45,586 nt of DNA from Kiritimatiellia bacterium (GCA_025054615.1 JANWZO010000003.1:1-45586); one strand, 5' to 3'. Shown: positions 16,478 to 27,326, counted from the stretch's first letter. Notes: generated from the sequence alone by a model not told the origin. Translations and numbers: made by a program.

Positions 16478-17560
16478 ATGGCAAAGATTGACTTTGGCGG
16501 CGTGATCGAGGAGGTGGTGACCCGCAGCGAATTCCCACTCGCAAAGGCTCGCAAGGCTCTCAAGGACGAAGTTATCGCTGTCATCGGTTACGGCGTTCAA
16601 GGCCCGGCGCAGGCGCTAAATCTCAAGGATAACGGATTCAACGTCATCGTCGGCTGCCGCGACTGGACACGCGCCAAGGAGGACGGCTGGAAGCCCGGGA
16701 AGGACCTCTTCACCATCGAGGAAGCCGCTGACCAGGGGACGATGATCCTCTACCTCGTCTCCGACGCCGGGCAGCGCGCGCTCTGGCCGACCATCCGGAA
16801 ATTTCTGACGCCCGGGAAGGCGCTCGGCTTCTCGCACGGGTTCTCGATCGTCTTCAAGCACCAGACTAAGGTCATTCCGCCCAAGGATATCGATGTGATC
16901 ATGGTGGCCCCCAAAGGTTCTGGGCTTAACGTTCGGCGCAACTTCCTCGCCGGCGCGGGGATTAACTCGAGCTACGCCATTTATCAGGACGCGACAGGCC
17001 GGGCGCTGGAGCGAACCCTCGCCCTAGGGATCGGCATCGGATCCGGCTACCTGTTCCCCACCACGTTTGAAAAGGAAGTGGTCAGCGATCTCACAGGCGA
17101 GCGCGGTGTGCTGATGGGCGCGCTAGCCGGCATCATGGAGGCCCAGTACGAGGTGCTCCGTGCCAACGGCCATTCGCCCAGTGAGGCGTTTAATGAAACG
17201 GTCGAGGAGCTAACGCAGAGCCTCATCCGCCTCGTGGACGAGAAGGGCATGGACTGGATGTACGCGAATTGCTCGACCACGGCGCAGCGCGGCGCATTGG
17301 ACTGGAAACCCAAATTCAAGAGGGCAACACTGCCCGTATTCCGGGCGCTGTACAAATCGGTCAAATCCGGCAAGGAATCCGCCCGCGTCCTGCGCGCCTG
17401 CAGCAAGCCCAACTATAAGGAGCTGCTCGCGAAGGAACTTGCTGAAATGGCCAATTCGGAGATGTGGCGCGCCGGCGCCGCGGTGCGCGCGCTGCGTCCG
17501 AAAACCGCCCGTGAGACCGCGCCGAAAGCCAAAGGGACCGCGGGCCGAACGATGGGCTGA
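16478..17560 (+). CDS. ilvC: ketol-acid reductoisomerase
   Basis: NADPH- and magnesium-dependent enzyme of valine, leucine and isoleucine synthesis. It is 360 residues. The Rossmann motif is V-I-G-Y-G-V-Q-G-P-A-Q-A. F-S-H-G-F-S-I and V-A-P-K-G-S-G follow, then the metal-binding helix D-L-T-G-E-R-G-V-L-M-G-A and E-L-T-Q-S-L. The last ~20 residues are a Lys/Ala/Arg-rich tail outside the family core. Strong ribosome-binding site GGAGGA at the right distance. It stands alone here: no ilvB, ilvN or leu genes are adjacent. Confidence 0.95.
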   Translation: MAKIDFGGVIEEVVTRSEFPLAKARKALKDEVIAVIGYGVQGPAQALNLKDNGFNVIVGCRDWTRAKEDGWKPGKDLFTIEEAADQGTMILYLVSDAGQRALWPTIRKFLTPGKALGFSHGFSIVFKHQTKVIPPKDIDVIMVAPKGSGLNVRRNFLAGAGINSSYAIYQDATGRALERTLALGIGIGSGYLFPTTFEKEVVSDLTGERGVLMGALAGIMEAQYEVLRANGHSPSEAFNETVEELTQSLIRLVDEKGMDWMYANCSTTAQRGALDWKPKFKRATLPVFRALYKSVKSGKESARVLRACSKPNYKELLAKELAEMANSEMWRAGAAVRALRPKTARETAPKAKGTAGRTMG

Positions 17561-17636
17561 CCCACGGCGTATCGGGTCCGGAATCGCCGTCGGAGCCCGC
17601 GCGTAATTCCCGCGCATCGCACCCGAATGAACGGGT

Positions 17637-17999
17637 GTGACGGACCTTCAAACGATCCCCCGATGCAGCGTCTGCGCGCTGCCATTGCCCCGCGGCTCGA
17701 CGTCCGACGTGTGCAGCCGCCGATGCGCGGGCCGGCGCGCCGATGCGGAATTCGTGCGGCGGGAATCTGCACGGCTGGAGCACGAAATTCTAAAATATCT
17801 CCGCAGTCTGCCCCGCGGATCCACCCTGTGTCCCGGCCTGCTCGCGAGGCGTGTGCTTCCAAGCATGGAGGAACCGCTCACCGTGTTGCGGCCGCTGCTG
17901 TTCCGCCTGCAGGACCGCGGGCGGATCACGCTGTCCCAGAAAGGCTCCGCGGTGCCCTGGTGGAAAATACGAGGGCCGTTTCGCGTCCGAGCGCGGTAA
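17637..17999 (+). CDS. zinc-ribbon plus DUF3253 winged-helix protein
   Basis: A 120-residue protein starting at a GTG. Residues 10-30 hold a C-x-x-C ... C-x-x-x-C ribbon (C-S-V-C and C-S-R-R-C). The remainder resembles the DUF3253 family: E-H-E-I-L-K-Y-L, then T-L-C-P-G-L-L-A-R-R-V-L-P, then V-L-R-P-L-L-F-R-L-Q-D-R-G-R-I-T-L-S-Q-K-G, closing with I-R-G-P-F-R-V. DUF3253 is a small winged-helix-like domain of unknown role. The combination with a metal ribbon suggests nucleic-acid binding, which is inference. Confidence 0.65.
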   Translation: MTDLQTIPRCSVCALPLPRGSTSDVCSRRCAGRRADAEFVRRESARLEHEILKYLRSLPRGSTLCPGLLARRVLPSMEEPLTVLRPLLFRLQDRGRITLSQKGSAVPWWKIRGPFRVRAR

Positions 18000-18044
18000 G
18001 GAAATTCCGAAGAACGCGATATTCCATCGAAGGAGATTGCAATT

Positions 18045-18509
18045 ATGTCCCTTGAAGGAAAAAAGGCTCCGGATTTTGCGCTAAAGGGAACCGACGGAAA
18101 AACCCATTCCCTGAAGGATTACAGTGGCAAAACGGTCGTCCTGTATTTTTATCCGAAAGATGACACGCCCGGCTGCACGAAGGAGGCGTGCGGTTTTCGG
18201 GATCATTTCAAGGAGATTTCAAAGCGCGCTGTCGTTCTGGGCGTGAGCAAGGACAGCCTCTCTTCACACGAGAAATTCGCGTCAAAGTACAAGTTGCCGT
18301 TCGTCCTGCTGTCGGACCCGGAAGCGGAGACCATGAAGGCCTATGGCGCCTATGGTGAAAAAATGATGTACGGGAAGCCTGTGACCGGAACGATCCGGTC
18401 GACGGTCGTGATCGGTCCGGATGGCAAAGTCATCAAACACTGGCCCGCCGTGAAAAAAGCTGAGACCCATCCGGAAGAAGTGCTTGCTTTTCTTCAATCC
18501 CTTGGTTGA
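18045..18509 (+). CDS. bcp: thioredoxin-dependent peroxiredoxin (Bcp/PrxQ)
   Basis: Cytoplasmic peroxidase that reduces hydrogen peroxide and organic hydroperoxides. It is 154 residues, standard for Bcp. The peroxidatic site is F-Y-P-K-D-D-T-P-G-C-T-K-E-A-C, with the peroxidatic Cys and a resolving Cys five residues later, the PrxQ arrangement. The A-P-D-F and G-V-S-K-D-S motifs are also present. Good ribosome-binding site (AAGGAG). It is followed by a desaturase only 9 bases downstream, so the two are probably co-transcribed. Confidence 0.95.
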   Translation: MSLEGKKAPDFALKGTDGKTHSLKDYSGKTVVLYFYPKDDTPGCTKEACGFRDHFKEISKRAVVLGVSKDSLSSHEKFASKYKLPFVLLSDPEAETMKAYGAYGEKMMYGKPVTGTIRSTVVIGPDGKVIKHWPAVKKAETHPEEVLAFLQSLG

Positions 18510-18518
18510 AACGCGTTC

Positions 18519-19472
18519 ATGTCCCAACCGCCTGCAGAATCGATAGCGAGCCGGCTGCGTCGCGCCATACATCTGTATCTTTTCGGCGATGAGGACAACA
18601 TCACGCTGATTCAGAGTACTCCGCTCCTCTTCATGCACGTGATGGCCCTCGGCGTATTCTTTGTGCCGTTCAGTTGGGCGGCAGTCGCCGCCTGCGCGGC
18701 AACCTATGCGATTCGCGTCTTTGCACTTACGGCAGGCTATCACCGGTATTTCTCCCATAATTCGTTCAAAACGAGCCGGGTTTTCCAGTTCATCCTCGCG
18801 TTTCTCGGCGGCACGGCGGCGCAACTGGGTCCCCTGTGGTGGGCCGCCCATCACCGCTATCACCACCAACACGCGGACACGGAGAATGATATTCATTCCC
18901 CGATCACGAAGGGCGTGTTTCGCGCCCACATGGGCTGGATCATGTGCAAGAAATACGCGAAGACGGAGTTGGATCGCATCCCTGACTTCGCGAAATATCC
19001 CGAATTGAGATTCCTTGATCGCTTCCATTCGATTCCGCCGATGGTCCTGGCCGGCTCGTTGTTCGCCATCGGCGAATGGCTTGCCGCAGCTCGCCCGGCA
19101 TGGGGCACCACGGGGTGGCAGTTCGTTTTCTGGGGATTCTTTCTAAGTTCGGTCTTCGTCTATCACGCGACATTCTGCATCAATTCACTGACGCACATGG
19201 TCGGCAAACGGCGCTTCAACACGAGCGACCACAGTCGCAACAGTTTCATCCTCGCGCTCATCACGTTTGGCGAAGGGTGGCATAACAATCATCACCGGTA
19301 TCCCGTCGCGGCGCGTCAGGGACTCTATTGGTGGGAGATCGATATCACCTATTACATTCTCAAAGTTCTGTCGTGGCTCGGAATCGTTTGGGATCTTCGA
19401 GGGCACCCCGCAAAACTGTACGAGGAGGCCGCGACGGTTCCCGTTCGGCCGCTTGCCGACCGCGCGCGCTGA
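18519..19472 (+). CDS. membrane fatty-acid (acyl-CoA delta-9 type) desaturase
   Basis: Di-iron membrane enzyme that introduces a cis double bond into a fatty acyl chain. It is 317 residues. The three histidine boxes are complete: H-R-Y-F-S-H, H-H-R-Y-H-H-Q-H and H-N-N-H-H-R-Y-P. Four or so hydrophobic segments surround them, as in the stearoyl-CoA desaturase family. A downstream partner reductase is not visible. Its position 9 bases after a peroxiredoxin gene is sensible, because unsaturated lipids need protection from peroxides. Probably adjusts membrane fluidity. Confidence 0.92.
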   Translation: MSQPPAESIASRLRRAIHLYLFGDEDNITLIQSTPLLFMHVMALGVFFVPFSWAAVAACAATYAIRVFALTAGYHRYFSHNSFKTSRVFQFILAFLGGTAAQLGPLWWAAHHRYHHQHADTENDIHSPITKGVFRAHMGWIMCKKYAKTELDRIPDFAKYPELRFLDRFHSIPPMVLAGSLFAIGEWLAAARPAWGTTGWQFVFWGFFLSSVFVYHATFCINSLTHMVGKRRFNTSDHSRNSFILALITFGEGWHNNHHRYPVAARQGLYWWEIDITYYILKVLSWLGIVWDLRGHPAKLYEEAATVPVRPLADRAR

Positions 19473-19535
19473 CGGCCGGCGCCGCTCGAATTCTGCGTCG
19501 ATCATATTCAGCGGGTTTGGTAGGCTGCGTCATTG

Positions 19536-21104
19536 ATGAAAATCGTTTCTTCCGCGGTCATGCGGGAACTCGATCGACGGGCGATCGAGGAATACAAAAT
19601 CAAGGGCACCGAGCTGATGGACAACGCGGGTTATGGCGTGGCGTTCCACGTCCGCCGACTCGCCGATTCGGCCGGCCTCACCGGCCGCCTGGTGCATGTC
19701 ATCTCGGGACGGGGCAACAATGGCGGCGACGGCTTCGCCGCGGCGCGTTACCTCAAGGACATGGGCTTCGATGTCGAGGTCTGGCTCGCCGGCGCGGCCG
19801 CCCAGGTGACAGGTGACGCCGCGTATTTTTTGAGCAAATGCAAGTCCGCCAAAATCCGGGTCGAGGAACTGACAACGCTAGAGGATTGGCAATATGCCAT
19901 CGACGATCCCTTGACGGCCGATCTAATCGTCGACGGTGTCCTCGGCATCGGCATGAACGGTCCTGCGCGCGGACCTGTTGCCGGAGCCATTCAGTACATT
20001 CGCGCACGGGCGGATGAATCGCTGATTGTTTCCATCGATATCCCCTCCGGACTCAACGCGGACACCGGCGAGCCGCAGGGCGATACAGTCACGGCGGATG
20101 TTACAGCGACGATGGGACTGCCGAAGCGCGGACTTGTTGCGCCGGCGGCGATTGATTTTGTCGGCTCGATCGAAGTGGTCGACATTGGATTGCCCAAGGA
20201 GCTCGTGGCAGAGGCCGAGGCCGACGAGCTTGAAATGATCTACCTGACGGATTTGTTCGATTTGTATCCCCGACGCCGGCGGAACACGCACAAAGGAGAC
20301 TACGGCCATGTCGTCATCATCGGAGGTGGCGGCCCATACACCGGCGCTGTGACGTTGGCAGCCAGGGCGGCCGTCCGGTCGGGCGTGGGTCTAGTGACAA
20401 CCATTGTTCCCCAATCGCTTCGCGCGACGGTTGCGTCGGCCGTGCCCGAAGCCATGGTGGCCGGCGCAATGGAAACGGCCGAGGGCGGGCTCGCCGAGTC
20501 GGCGTTGGAGGTGATCCGATCCTACTTTGGAAAGTCCCGCGCCTTCGTCGTCGGACCGGGTCTTACGCGCTCGCTCGCATCCCGCAAAATTGTGGAGACG
20601 CTTCTGCACGAGGCGCCAGGGCCGCTGCTCCTCGATGCGGATGCGCTTGCCGTTATGGCGGGCGAACCTCGCGCCCTGCGAGCCGCCGCGAACGGCTTGG
20701 TGGTCACGCCGCACCCCGGCGAGGCCGCCGCGCTGCTGAAAACCTCACCTGACGCCGTCCAAGCGGACCGCATCGGCGCGGCACGGAGACTCGCGGAGGA
20801 AACGGGCGCCGTCGTTGTGCTCAAGGGGGCTGGCACGCTGGTTGCCCGGCAGGACCGTCCGATCCAAGTGAACATGACCGGAAATCCAGGCATGGCGAAA
20901 GGCGGATCCGGAGACGTGTTGAGCGGCCTATTGGGAGGGCTCCTCGCACAAGGGTTTGACCCCTACGACGCAGCGCGAGTGGCCGTCTATGTGCACGGAC
21001 ACGCAGGAGATTTGGGCGCTTGGAGGAAGTGCCAGGTCAGCCTAACGCCGGGGGACCTGATTGAGGAATTGCCCTACGCCTTTCGGGAGCTGTCGATGCG
21101 CTAG
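19536..21104 (+). CDS. nnr: bifunctional NAD(P)H-hydrate epimerase/dehydratase
   Basis: Repairs damaged NADH and NADPH hydrates. It is 522 residues, a two-domain fusion. The N-terminal epimerase (YjeF_N) has N-A-G-Y-G-V, G-R-G-N-N-G-G-D-G-F and D-I-P-S-G-L-N-A-D-T-G. The C-terminal ADP-dependent dehydratase has K-G-D-Y-G-H-V-V-I-I-G-G, D-A-D-A-L, T-P-H-P-G-E and the catalytic N-x-G-M-A-K-G-G-S-G-D-V-L-S-G block. The ATG at 19536 is preferred over a TTG one codon earlier. The ribosome-binding site is weak. Confidence 0.95.
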   Translation: MKIVSSAVMRELDRRAIEEYKIKGTELMDNAGYGVAFHVRRLADSAGLTGRLVHVISGRGNNGGDGFAAARYLKDMGFDVEVWLAGAAAQVTGDAAYFLSKCKSAKIRVEELTTLEDWQYAIDDPLTADLIVDGVLGIGMNGPARGPVAGAIQYIRARADESLIVSIDIPSGLNADTGEPQGDTVTADVTATMGLPKRGLVAPAAIDFVGSIEVVDIGLPKELVAEAEADELEMIYLTDLFDLYPRRRRNTHKGDYGHVVIIGGGGPYTGAVTLAARAAVRSGVGLVTTIVPQSLRATVASAVPEAMVAGAMETAEGGLAESALEVIRSYFGKSRAFVVGPGLTRSLASRKIVETLLHEAPGPLLLDADALAVMAGEPRALRAAANGLVVTPHPGEAAALLKTSPDAVQADRIGAARRLAEETGAVVVLKGAGTLVARQDRPIQVNMTGNPGMAKGGSGDVLSGLLGGLLAQGFDPYDAARVAVYVHGHAGDLGAWRKCQVSLTPGDLIEELPYAFRELSMR

Positions 21105-21218
21105 CTGGGGCCGCCTATCCGGTCGCCGCTCCGAAATCTGCTTCGTTTGGACATCAGGCGGCTGGCAAAGCCGCATTCTCGGCTGCACCCGATTCCACCC
21201 CCGCAAATTGCGTCCCGC

Positions 21219-23202
21219 TTACGGAGAGAGGGCCTCGAGCCGGCGAAGCCTTTCGCGGGCAAGCTGAAAGGCCGGATCCCGCGGGTGGCGTCGTAAAACG
21301 CCCAGTTCCTCCAAACGGCTGTAACAGAGGCGGGCCAGTTCCCATTTTTTCAGCGCATAAAATGCGTGCCCCGCATTGAGTAGCAGGTCCGGATTGGGCG
21401 ACGAGGCGAGTCGCAGCCCTTCAAGGGCAAATCCGGCCGCCGCAGAATATCGGCGCGTGGCGAGGCAGAACGCCGAAAGTCGAATGTTTCGGATCGGATA
21501 GACCCGCCTTTCGAACAGCCGATGCAGAATCGGGCCCCGTGACGTGCCATGCGCCACAATGATTTGACCCGCCTCAGAATCCGACCAGTCCGGATGATCC
21601 TTCCCGGGCTGGAAGGCCCCCAAAGCCGGAACATGGTCTGCAAATCCCATCCTTAAATAGACGGCGTCGCGAGCATCGAAATAGGCGAGGCGCCATTTCG
21701 GATCCCGATCGAAGTACGCGAGCCATTTGGGGGGATGTCCGAATACGGTATGACCACTGCGTCGGGCCGCCATCGGGCGAGGAATGAGGGCAACTCTCGC
21801 AGGTCCTTCGAACGCGCGTATTCGCGATAGAACATTCCGGGGATCGATTCGAGCGAGCCGTCAATAAAAACATCCCGTCGGGTCGCGAACGCCAAATAGC
21901 CGCCTGCATCGAGATTGTTCAGGATCCGCGCGCCCGAGGGCAAACCGGCGGCGTTGATGAAGGCCGCCGCGCCCACCGGGAGGAAATCCGGATTGAATCG
22001 ATGCCCGGTTCGCATAGGTGATTTCAAATATTCAAAATAGTTGCCGGATAACACCCACCAAGTCCCGGCTGCCGCGAGGGCCGCCGTGGCCGCCGGGAGT
22101 GCACGAATGAGTTGGGCCGATCTGCCGGCTGTCTGCCGCGAAGCCAGCCCGTCGAGATGGCCGGCCACGATTGGAAATGCGGCGATGAGGAAATATCCGA
22201 AGTTTTTCTCCGCCAAGCTGTACACATAGCCGAACAGGCCGACGAGAAGCCACTCCCGGAGGCATACGCGTCGAATGGATATCAACAGCGTCAGCGCGGC
22301 CAGGGCTGTGAACAGGTGCATCGCGAGAACCGGCTGAACGAGTCGGAATTCTCCGGTCGCCGCGAAATACCGGAAGAGCGAAAACGGCGACAGATGCTCA
22401 TGGATCCCGAACTCGGCCGATTTGAACGCGCTTCCCGTCTGCAAATTCTGCCACTGCTGAAATGGGACACAGATGCCCTGCCACCCGTATGGATTCGCCA
22501 GCGGCGCCGCGAGCGATAGCGCCGCGGCGAACCAGAACCGTCGATGCGCTCCAGCTTTGCCAAGCCGAAAAACCTCGACCGCGTGCGCAGCGATCGCGAC
22601 CCAGCCCAGAATGAACAGCGAGTGCGCATTCGCCCACACCAGCATCAAAACCGGCGAGATCCAGATCCAGCGGGTATCACGCCGATCCAGCAACCCCAAC
22701 AACAGCGCCAGGAAAAGCCATGAAACGACATGCGGACGAACCTCCCAATAATTGCCGAATAGCCCTATCAGCAGCAGGGGCGCCAGCCACGGCGAGATTC
22801 CGCCAGCGCGTTTGACGGCCTGGCTCGCCACAAGCGCATACGCCACGATCGCTGCAAGATAATGAGAGGCGACAAGTCCCGCCGTCCCCCAAACGCGGTA
22901 AATCGTCCACACGGTGATCTGATAAAGCCAATAGCTGTTGAAATATGGCGCGTCGACGGTGAGAGGAACAATTTGCGATCCGGCGCCCGTACGTGCTCGA
23001 TAATCCATCGACCTGTATTCAGGTGAAATCCAATATCCGGACTGAAGATTTCAACCCACGCCAGCGCCGCAGCAAAACCCGCCAAAAGCACCAACGAAAC
23101 CCACCACAACACGGCATCCCATGCTCTCTGCCCATGGCCAAGCCGATCAGATCCGGCGGCCTGCAGTCGGGCGGGGCTTTCTCGTGGGAGATTCTTTCGC
23201 AT
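21219..23202 (-). pseudogene. polytopic membrane protein with TPR-like tail, broken by two one-base frameshifts
   Basis: Three overlapping frames read as one ~660-residue protein. The N-terminal part (ATG at 23202) has a membrane segment and D-I-G-F-H-L-N-T-G-R-W-I-I-E-H. It shifts near 22965 into a long hydrophobic stretch with about ten membrane segments (A-P-Y-F-N-S-Y-W-L-Y-Q onward). Near 21730 it shifts again into the tail, W-L-A-Y-F-D-R-D-P-K-W, which ends in TPR-like helices (R-R-Y-S-A-A-A-G-F-A-L-E-G-L). At each junction restoring one C in a C-run gives a smooth reading (L-F-P-L-T-V-D-A-P and D-I-P-P-K-W-L-A-Y). The layout recalls GT-C-type membrane glycosyltransferases, but I see no diagnostic motif. 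Either a recent pseudogene or a sequencing artefact. Confidence 0.65.
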
Positions 23203-23401
23203 GGGCCGACGCTCCACCGTCACTCCGTTCGGCGGCGGCAAGGCGCTCTTCGGGCGAAATCAAAAAGGTCACCTTGCCGCGCAGCGTGCAGCCTGGCCGG
23301 CCAGGCACGCAGGTACACATCGCCCTGCGGCACAGGTTCGCCGCCTCATCGAAATGGGGGCAGTAAAAGCTCACGGTTCTCAAAGGGAAATGTCTCCCCA
23401 T
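23147..23401 (-). CDS. small cysteine-rich protein, function unknown
   Basis: An 84-residue frame with a Cys-rich core: F-Y-C-P-H-F-D-E-A-A-N-L-C, then M-C-T-C-V-P-G-R-P-G-C-T-L-R-G-K-V. That gives six cysteines in about 25 residues, plausible for a metal or Fe-S site. The ATG at 23401 is the first sensible start, though a GTG at the V-S-F-Y-C segment is also possible. The C-terminal part overlaps the start of the broken membrane gene by about 56 bases. Not recognised; coding status is moderately supported by the Cys pattern only. Confidence 0.4.
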   Translation of the reverse strand: MGRHFPLRTVSFYCPHFDEAANLCRRAMCTCVPGRPGCTLRGKVTFLISPEERLAAAERSDGGASAHAKESPTRKPRPTAGRRI

Positions 23402-23529
23402 CCTGCCCGTCGGGCAAGCGCAGAGAGTCGCGCGCCACGGCGGAGCGGCGCGCCGCGCTTCCGTAGTGAACCCGGCGAGCTCGAAAGCCTTCGGAGGCGG
23501 AGCGTTACCTGCTATTAAACGACAATTTT

Positions 23530-23565
23530 GAAACAAAATTTTGAATTATACTACATTTTTGTTTC
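23530..23565. promoter_or_regulatory. inverted repeat, candidate activator site of glnN
   Basis: GAAACAAAA (23530-23538) and TTTTGTTTC (23557-23565) are a perfect 9-bp inverted repeat in an AT-rich block. Its centre is about 145 bases upstream of the predicted sigma-54 start, where enhancer-binding proteins usually sit. The sequence is not the NtrC consensus. Confidence 0.45.
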
Positions 23566-23666
23566 GATCGATTTTCAAATTGACAACGCTTTGCGCGATG
23601 TCGATTCTTTCGCGAGTTTATGGAAAAACGAAGGTTGCGCAAACCGGTTGCCGGCGGGGCGGCCTA

Positions 23667-23682
23667 TGGCACAAAGCCTGCT
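23667..23682 (+). promoter_or_regulatory. sigma-54 (-24/-12) promoter of glnN
   Basis: TGGCACAAAGCCTGCT matches the consensus TGGCACG-N4-TTGC(A/T) at all but two specified positions. The GG-to-GC spacing is exactly 12 bases. It predicts a start near 23693, 54 bases before the glnN ATG. A glutamine synthetase gene behind a sigma-54 promoter is the classical nitrogen-regulated arrangement. Confidence 0.7.
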
Positions 23683-23746
23683 TCACGTGAGCGCGCCTTT
23701 GTTTTGTAAAGAAATTGTAAGGCCAACCAATGAGGAGCATGATCGT

Positions 23747-25930
<2,184 letters not shown>

Positions 25931-25954
25931 TCCGGCAAGCGAGGTTTGAAATCC

Positions 25955-25986
25955 GAAAAGGCCCGGGCACTCGCTCGGGCCTTTTC
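25955..25986. terminator. bidirectional rho-independent terminator
   Basis: GAAAAGGCCCG (25955-25965) and CGGGCCTTTTC (25976-25986) form a perfect 11-bp stem with A- and T-runs on the outer ends. It lies between glnN and the convergent 3D-domain gene and can serve both. Confidence 0.85.
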
Positions 25987-26028
25987 ATTTCCGCACGACT
26001 TCTAGGGGCGGGCTGCGTCGGACAAGAG

Positions 26029-26514
26029 CTAATTGCCCGCCGAGACCTCGGGAAACCACACGCGCACTTTCATCCGCTTCCGGCCATGCGCCTGCGCCTC
26101 CGTGTGCGTGCGGTAGAACAGGTCGATGTGGTAGCCGCGTATGTCGCCGCCGCGGTCCTCGACCCGGCCATATCCATATCCGGGCACGTATATGATGGTG
26201 CCGAAGGGGAAGACAGACGTATCGGCTGCGATCGTACCCGGTCGCGCCCTGGAACCGCTCGCCGTCTGGCCAATAATCTTTCGTTTGCCCTTGTTCGGCC
26301 CGGATGCGTAAACCGGCATCCCGATCCAGTTGCGCTTCCATCCGCAACATTCGCTGCAGGGGCAGTAACCGGTGGTAATGACGATATAGTCGGAATATTT
26401 GCTGGGATGGGCAGGGCGAATGGCTCGTCGTGGTTCAAACAACAGGCAGCCTCCGCCCATCGCCATGGCGAAAGCTGCAAGCCCTGCCAACATGAGAAGC
26501 GTGCGCTTGTTCAC
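26029..26514 (-). CDS. 3D-domain (MltA-like) exported protein
   Basis: A 161-residue protein with an N-terminal hydrophobic export signal and a Cys at its end (M-G-G-G-C), possibly a lipoprotein although the lipobox is not ideal. The rest is a 3D domain: T-G-Y-C-P-C-S-E-C-C near the start, I-G-Q-T-A-S-G-S-R-A, G-T-I-A-A-D, F-P-F-G-T-I-I-Y-V-P-G-Y-G, V-E-D-R-G-G-D-I-R-G, and I-D-L-F-Y. The three aspartates that name the domain are present. Such domains occur in lytic transglycosylase-type and resuscitation proteins acting on the cell wall. The GTG at 26514 is chosen for its GGAGGGG ribosome-binding site; the frame extends upstream without support. Confidence 0.8.
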   Translation of the reverse strand: MNKRTLLMLAGLAAFAMAMGGGCLLFEPRRAIRPAHPSKYSDYIVITTGYCPCSECCGWKRNWIGMPVYASGPNKGKRKIIGQTASGSRARPGTIAADTSVFPFGTIIYVPGYGYGRVEDRGGDIRGYHIDLFYRTHTEAQAHGRKRMKVRVWFPEVSAGN

Positions 26515-26640
26515 TGCCCCTCCCGACACCGGCGCTTCTGTTGACGAAATCGCTGGTCGGCGCGGCCGGAAGCGGGGATCCGCTTCTGCGCAGACATCGG
26601 TCTGCGCACCAGGGGGCCTTCGCTCGGCCAGCAACAAAGC

Positions 26641-27207
26641 CTATCCGGCAGGAGATCGATAAATCGGCAAATCCGACGGGTCCACGTCCCGCAGGCGGGG
26701 CAACCGCCGGTCGCGTTCGGAAAGCACCGGGTCCTCCACCGGCCAGGTAATTCCGATGTCGGGATCGTTCCAAGCAATGCCCCGCTCGTCCGCCGGATCA
26801 TAGAATGCACTGCATTTATATTGGAACGACGCGCACTCGCTCAACACGCAAAATCCGTGTGCGAAGCCCTCCGGGATGAACATCTGGCACCGGTTCCCGC
26901 TGGAGAGCACGCGGGCGCACCACCGGCCAAATGTGGGCGACCCCCTGCGGATGTCGACCGCGACGTCCAGGACCTCGCCGTCCGTGACATACACCAGTTT
27001 CGCCTGGGGTTTGTGCAACTGATAATGCAGCCCGCGAACGATTCCCCGCCGTGAAAACGAAAAATTGTCCTGCACGAAGTCGCGGTCGATGCCCGCGGCG
27101 CGGTAGCGGGCCGCGTGAAAGGTCTCCATAAAAAAGCCGCGGGCATCGCCAAACACGACCGGCTCCACCAGGAGCACATCGGGAATTTCGAGGGGAGTCA
27201 CCTTCAC
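26641..27207 (-). CDS. rmlC: dTDP-4-dehydrorhamnose 3,5-epimerase
   Basis: Cupin-fold epimerase, third step of dTDP-L-rhamnose synthesis for surface polysaccharide. It is 188 residues. Family motifs are complete: D-A-R-G-F-F-M-E-T-F, F-V-Q-D-N-F-S-F-S, G-I-V-R-G-L-H-Y-Q (catalytic His), K-L-V-Y-V-T-D-G-E-V-L-D-V-A-V-D, I-P-E-G-F-A-H-G-F and Y-K-C-S. It starts with GTG (27207). It follows rmlA downstream on the minus strand, with the palindrome array between. rmlB and rmlD are not in the window. Confidence 0.94.
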   Translation of the reverse strand: MKVTPLEIPDVLLVEPVVFGDARGFFMETFHAARYRAAGIDRDFVQDNFSFSRRGIVRGLHYQLHKPQAKLVYVTDGEVLDVAVDIRRGSPTFGRWCARVLSSGNRCQMFIPEGFAHGFCVLSECASFQYKCSAFYDPADERGIAWNDPDIGITWPVEDPVLSERDRRLPRLRDVDPSDLPIYRSPAG

Positions 27208-27229
27208 GGCGCATCACGGAGCGCGGCGA

Positions 27230-27326
27230 TTTCCATAGGATGGAAATTTCCATGGCATGGAAACGCCCGCGATGGTTTTTTCCATCGAATGGAAATTTTT
27301 TGGGCCGATTTTCCAAGGCATGGAAA
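27230..27326. repeat. array of four TTTCCATNNNATGGAAA palindromes
   Basis: Copies at 27230-27246 (centre AGG), 27247-27263 (centre GGC), 27279-27295 (centre CGA) and 27310-27326 (left arm TTTCCAA). Start-to-start spacing is 17, 32 and 31 bases. They fill the gap between rmlA and rmlC. The same motif with 32-base spacing occurs inside plsY. Each copy can form a 7-bp stem with a 3-base loop. Confidence 0.85.

Larger units (their letters stand above)
23402..23746. other. AT-rich regulatory region upstream of glnN
   Basis: After a GC-rich stretch to about 23516, bases 23517-23600 are markedly AT-rich and hold an inverted repeat (23530-23565). A sigma-54 promoter match follows at 23667-23682. No separate gene is visible; the glnN frame happens to stay open back to 23528. 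Confidence 0.6.

Noticed and set aside
23528-23746. 73-codon N-terminal extension of glnN
   Set aside because: It covers the AT-rich promoter region and a sigma-54 site; GSIII proteins start near the 23747 ATG.
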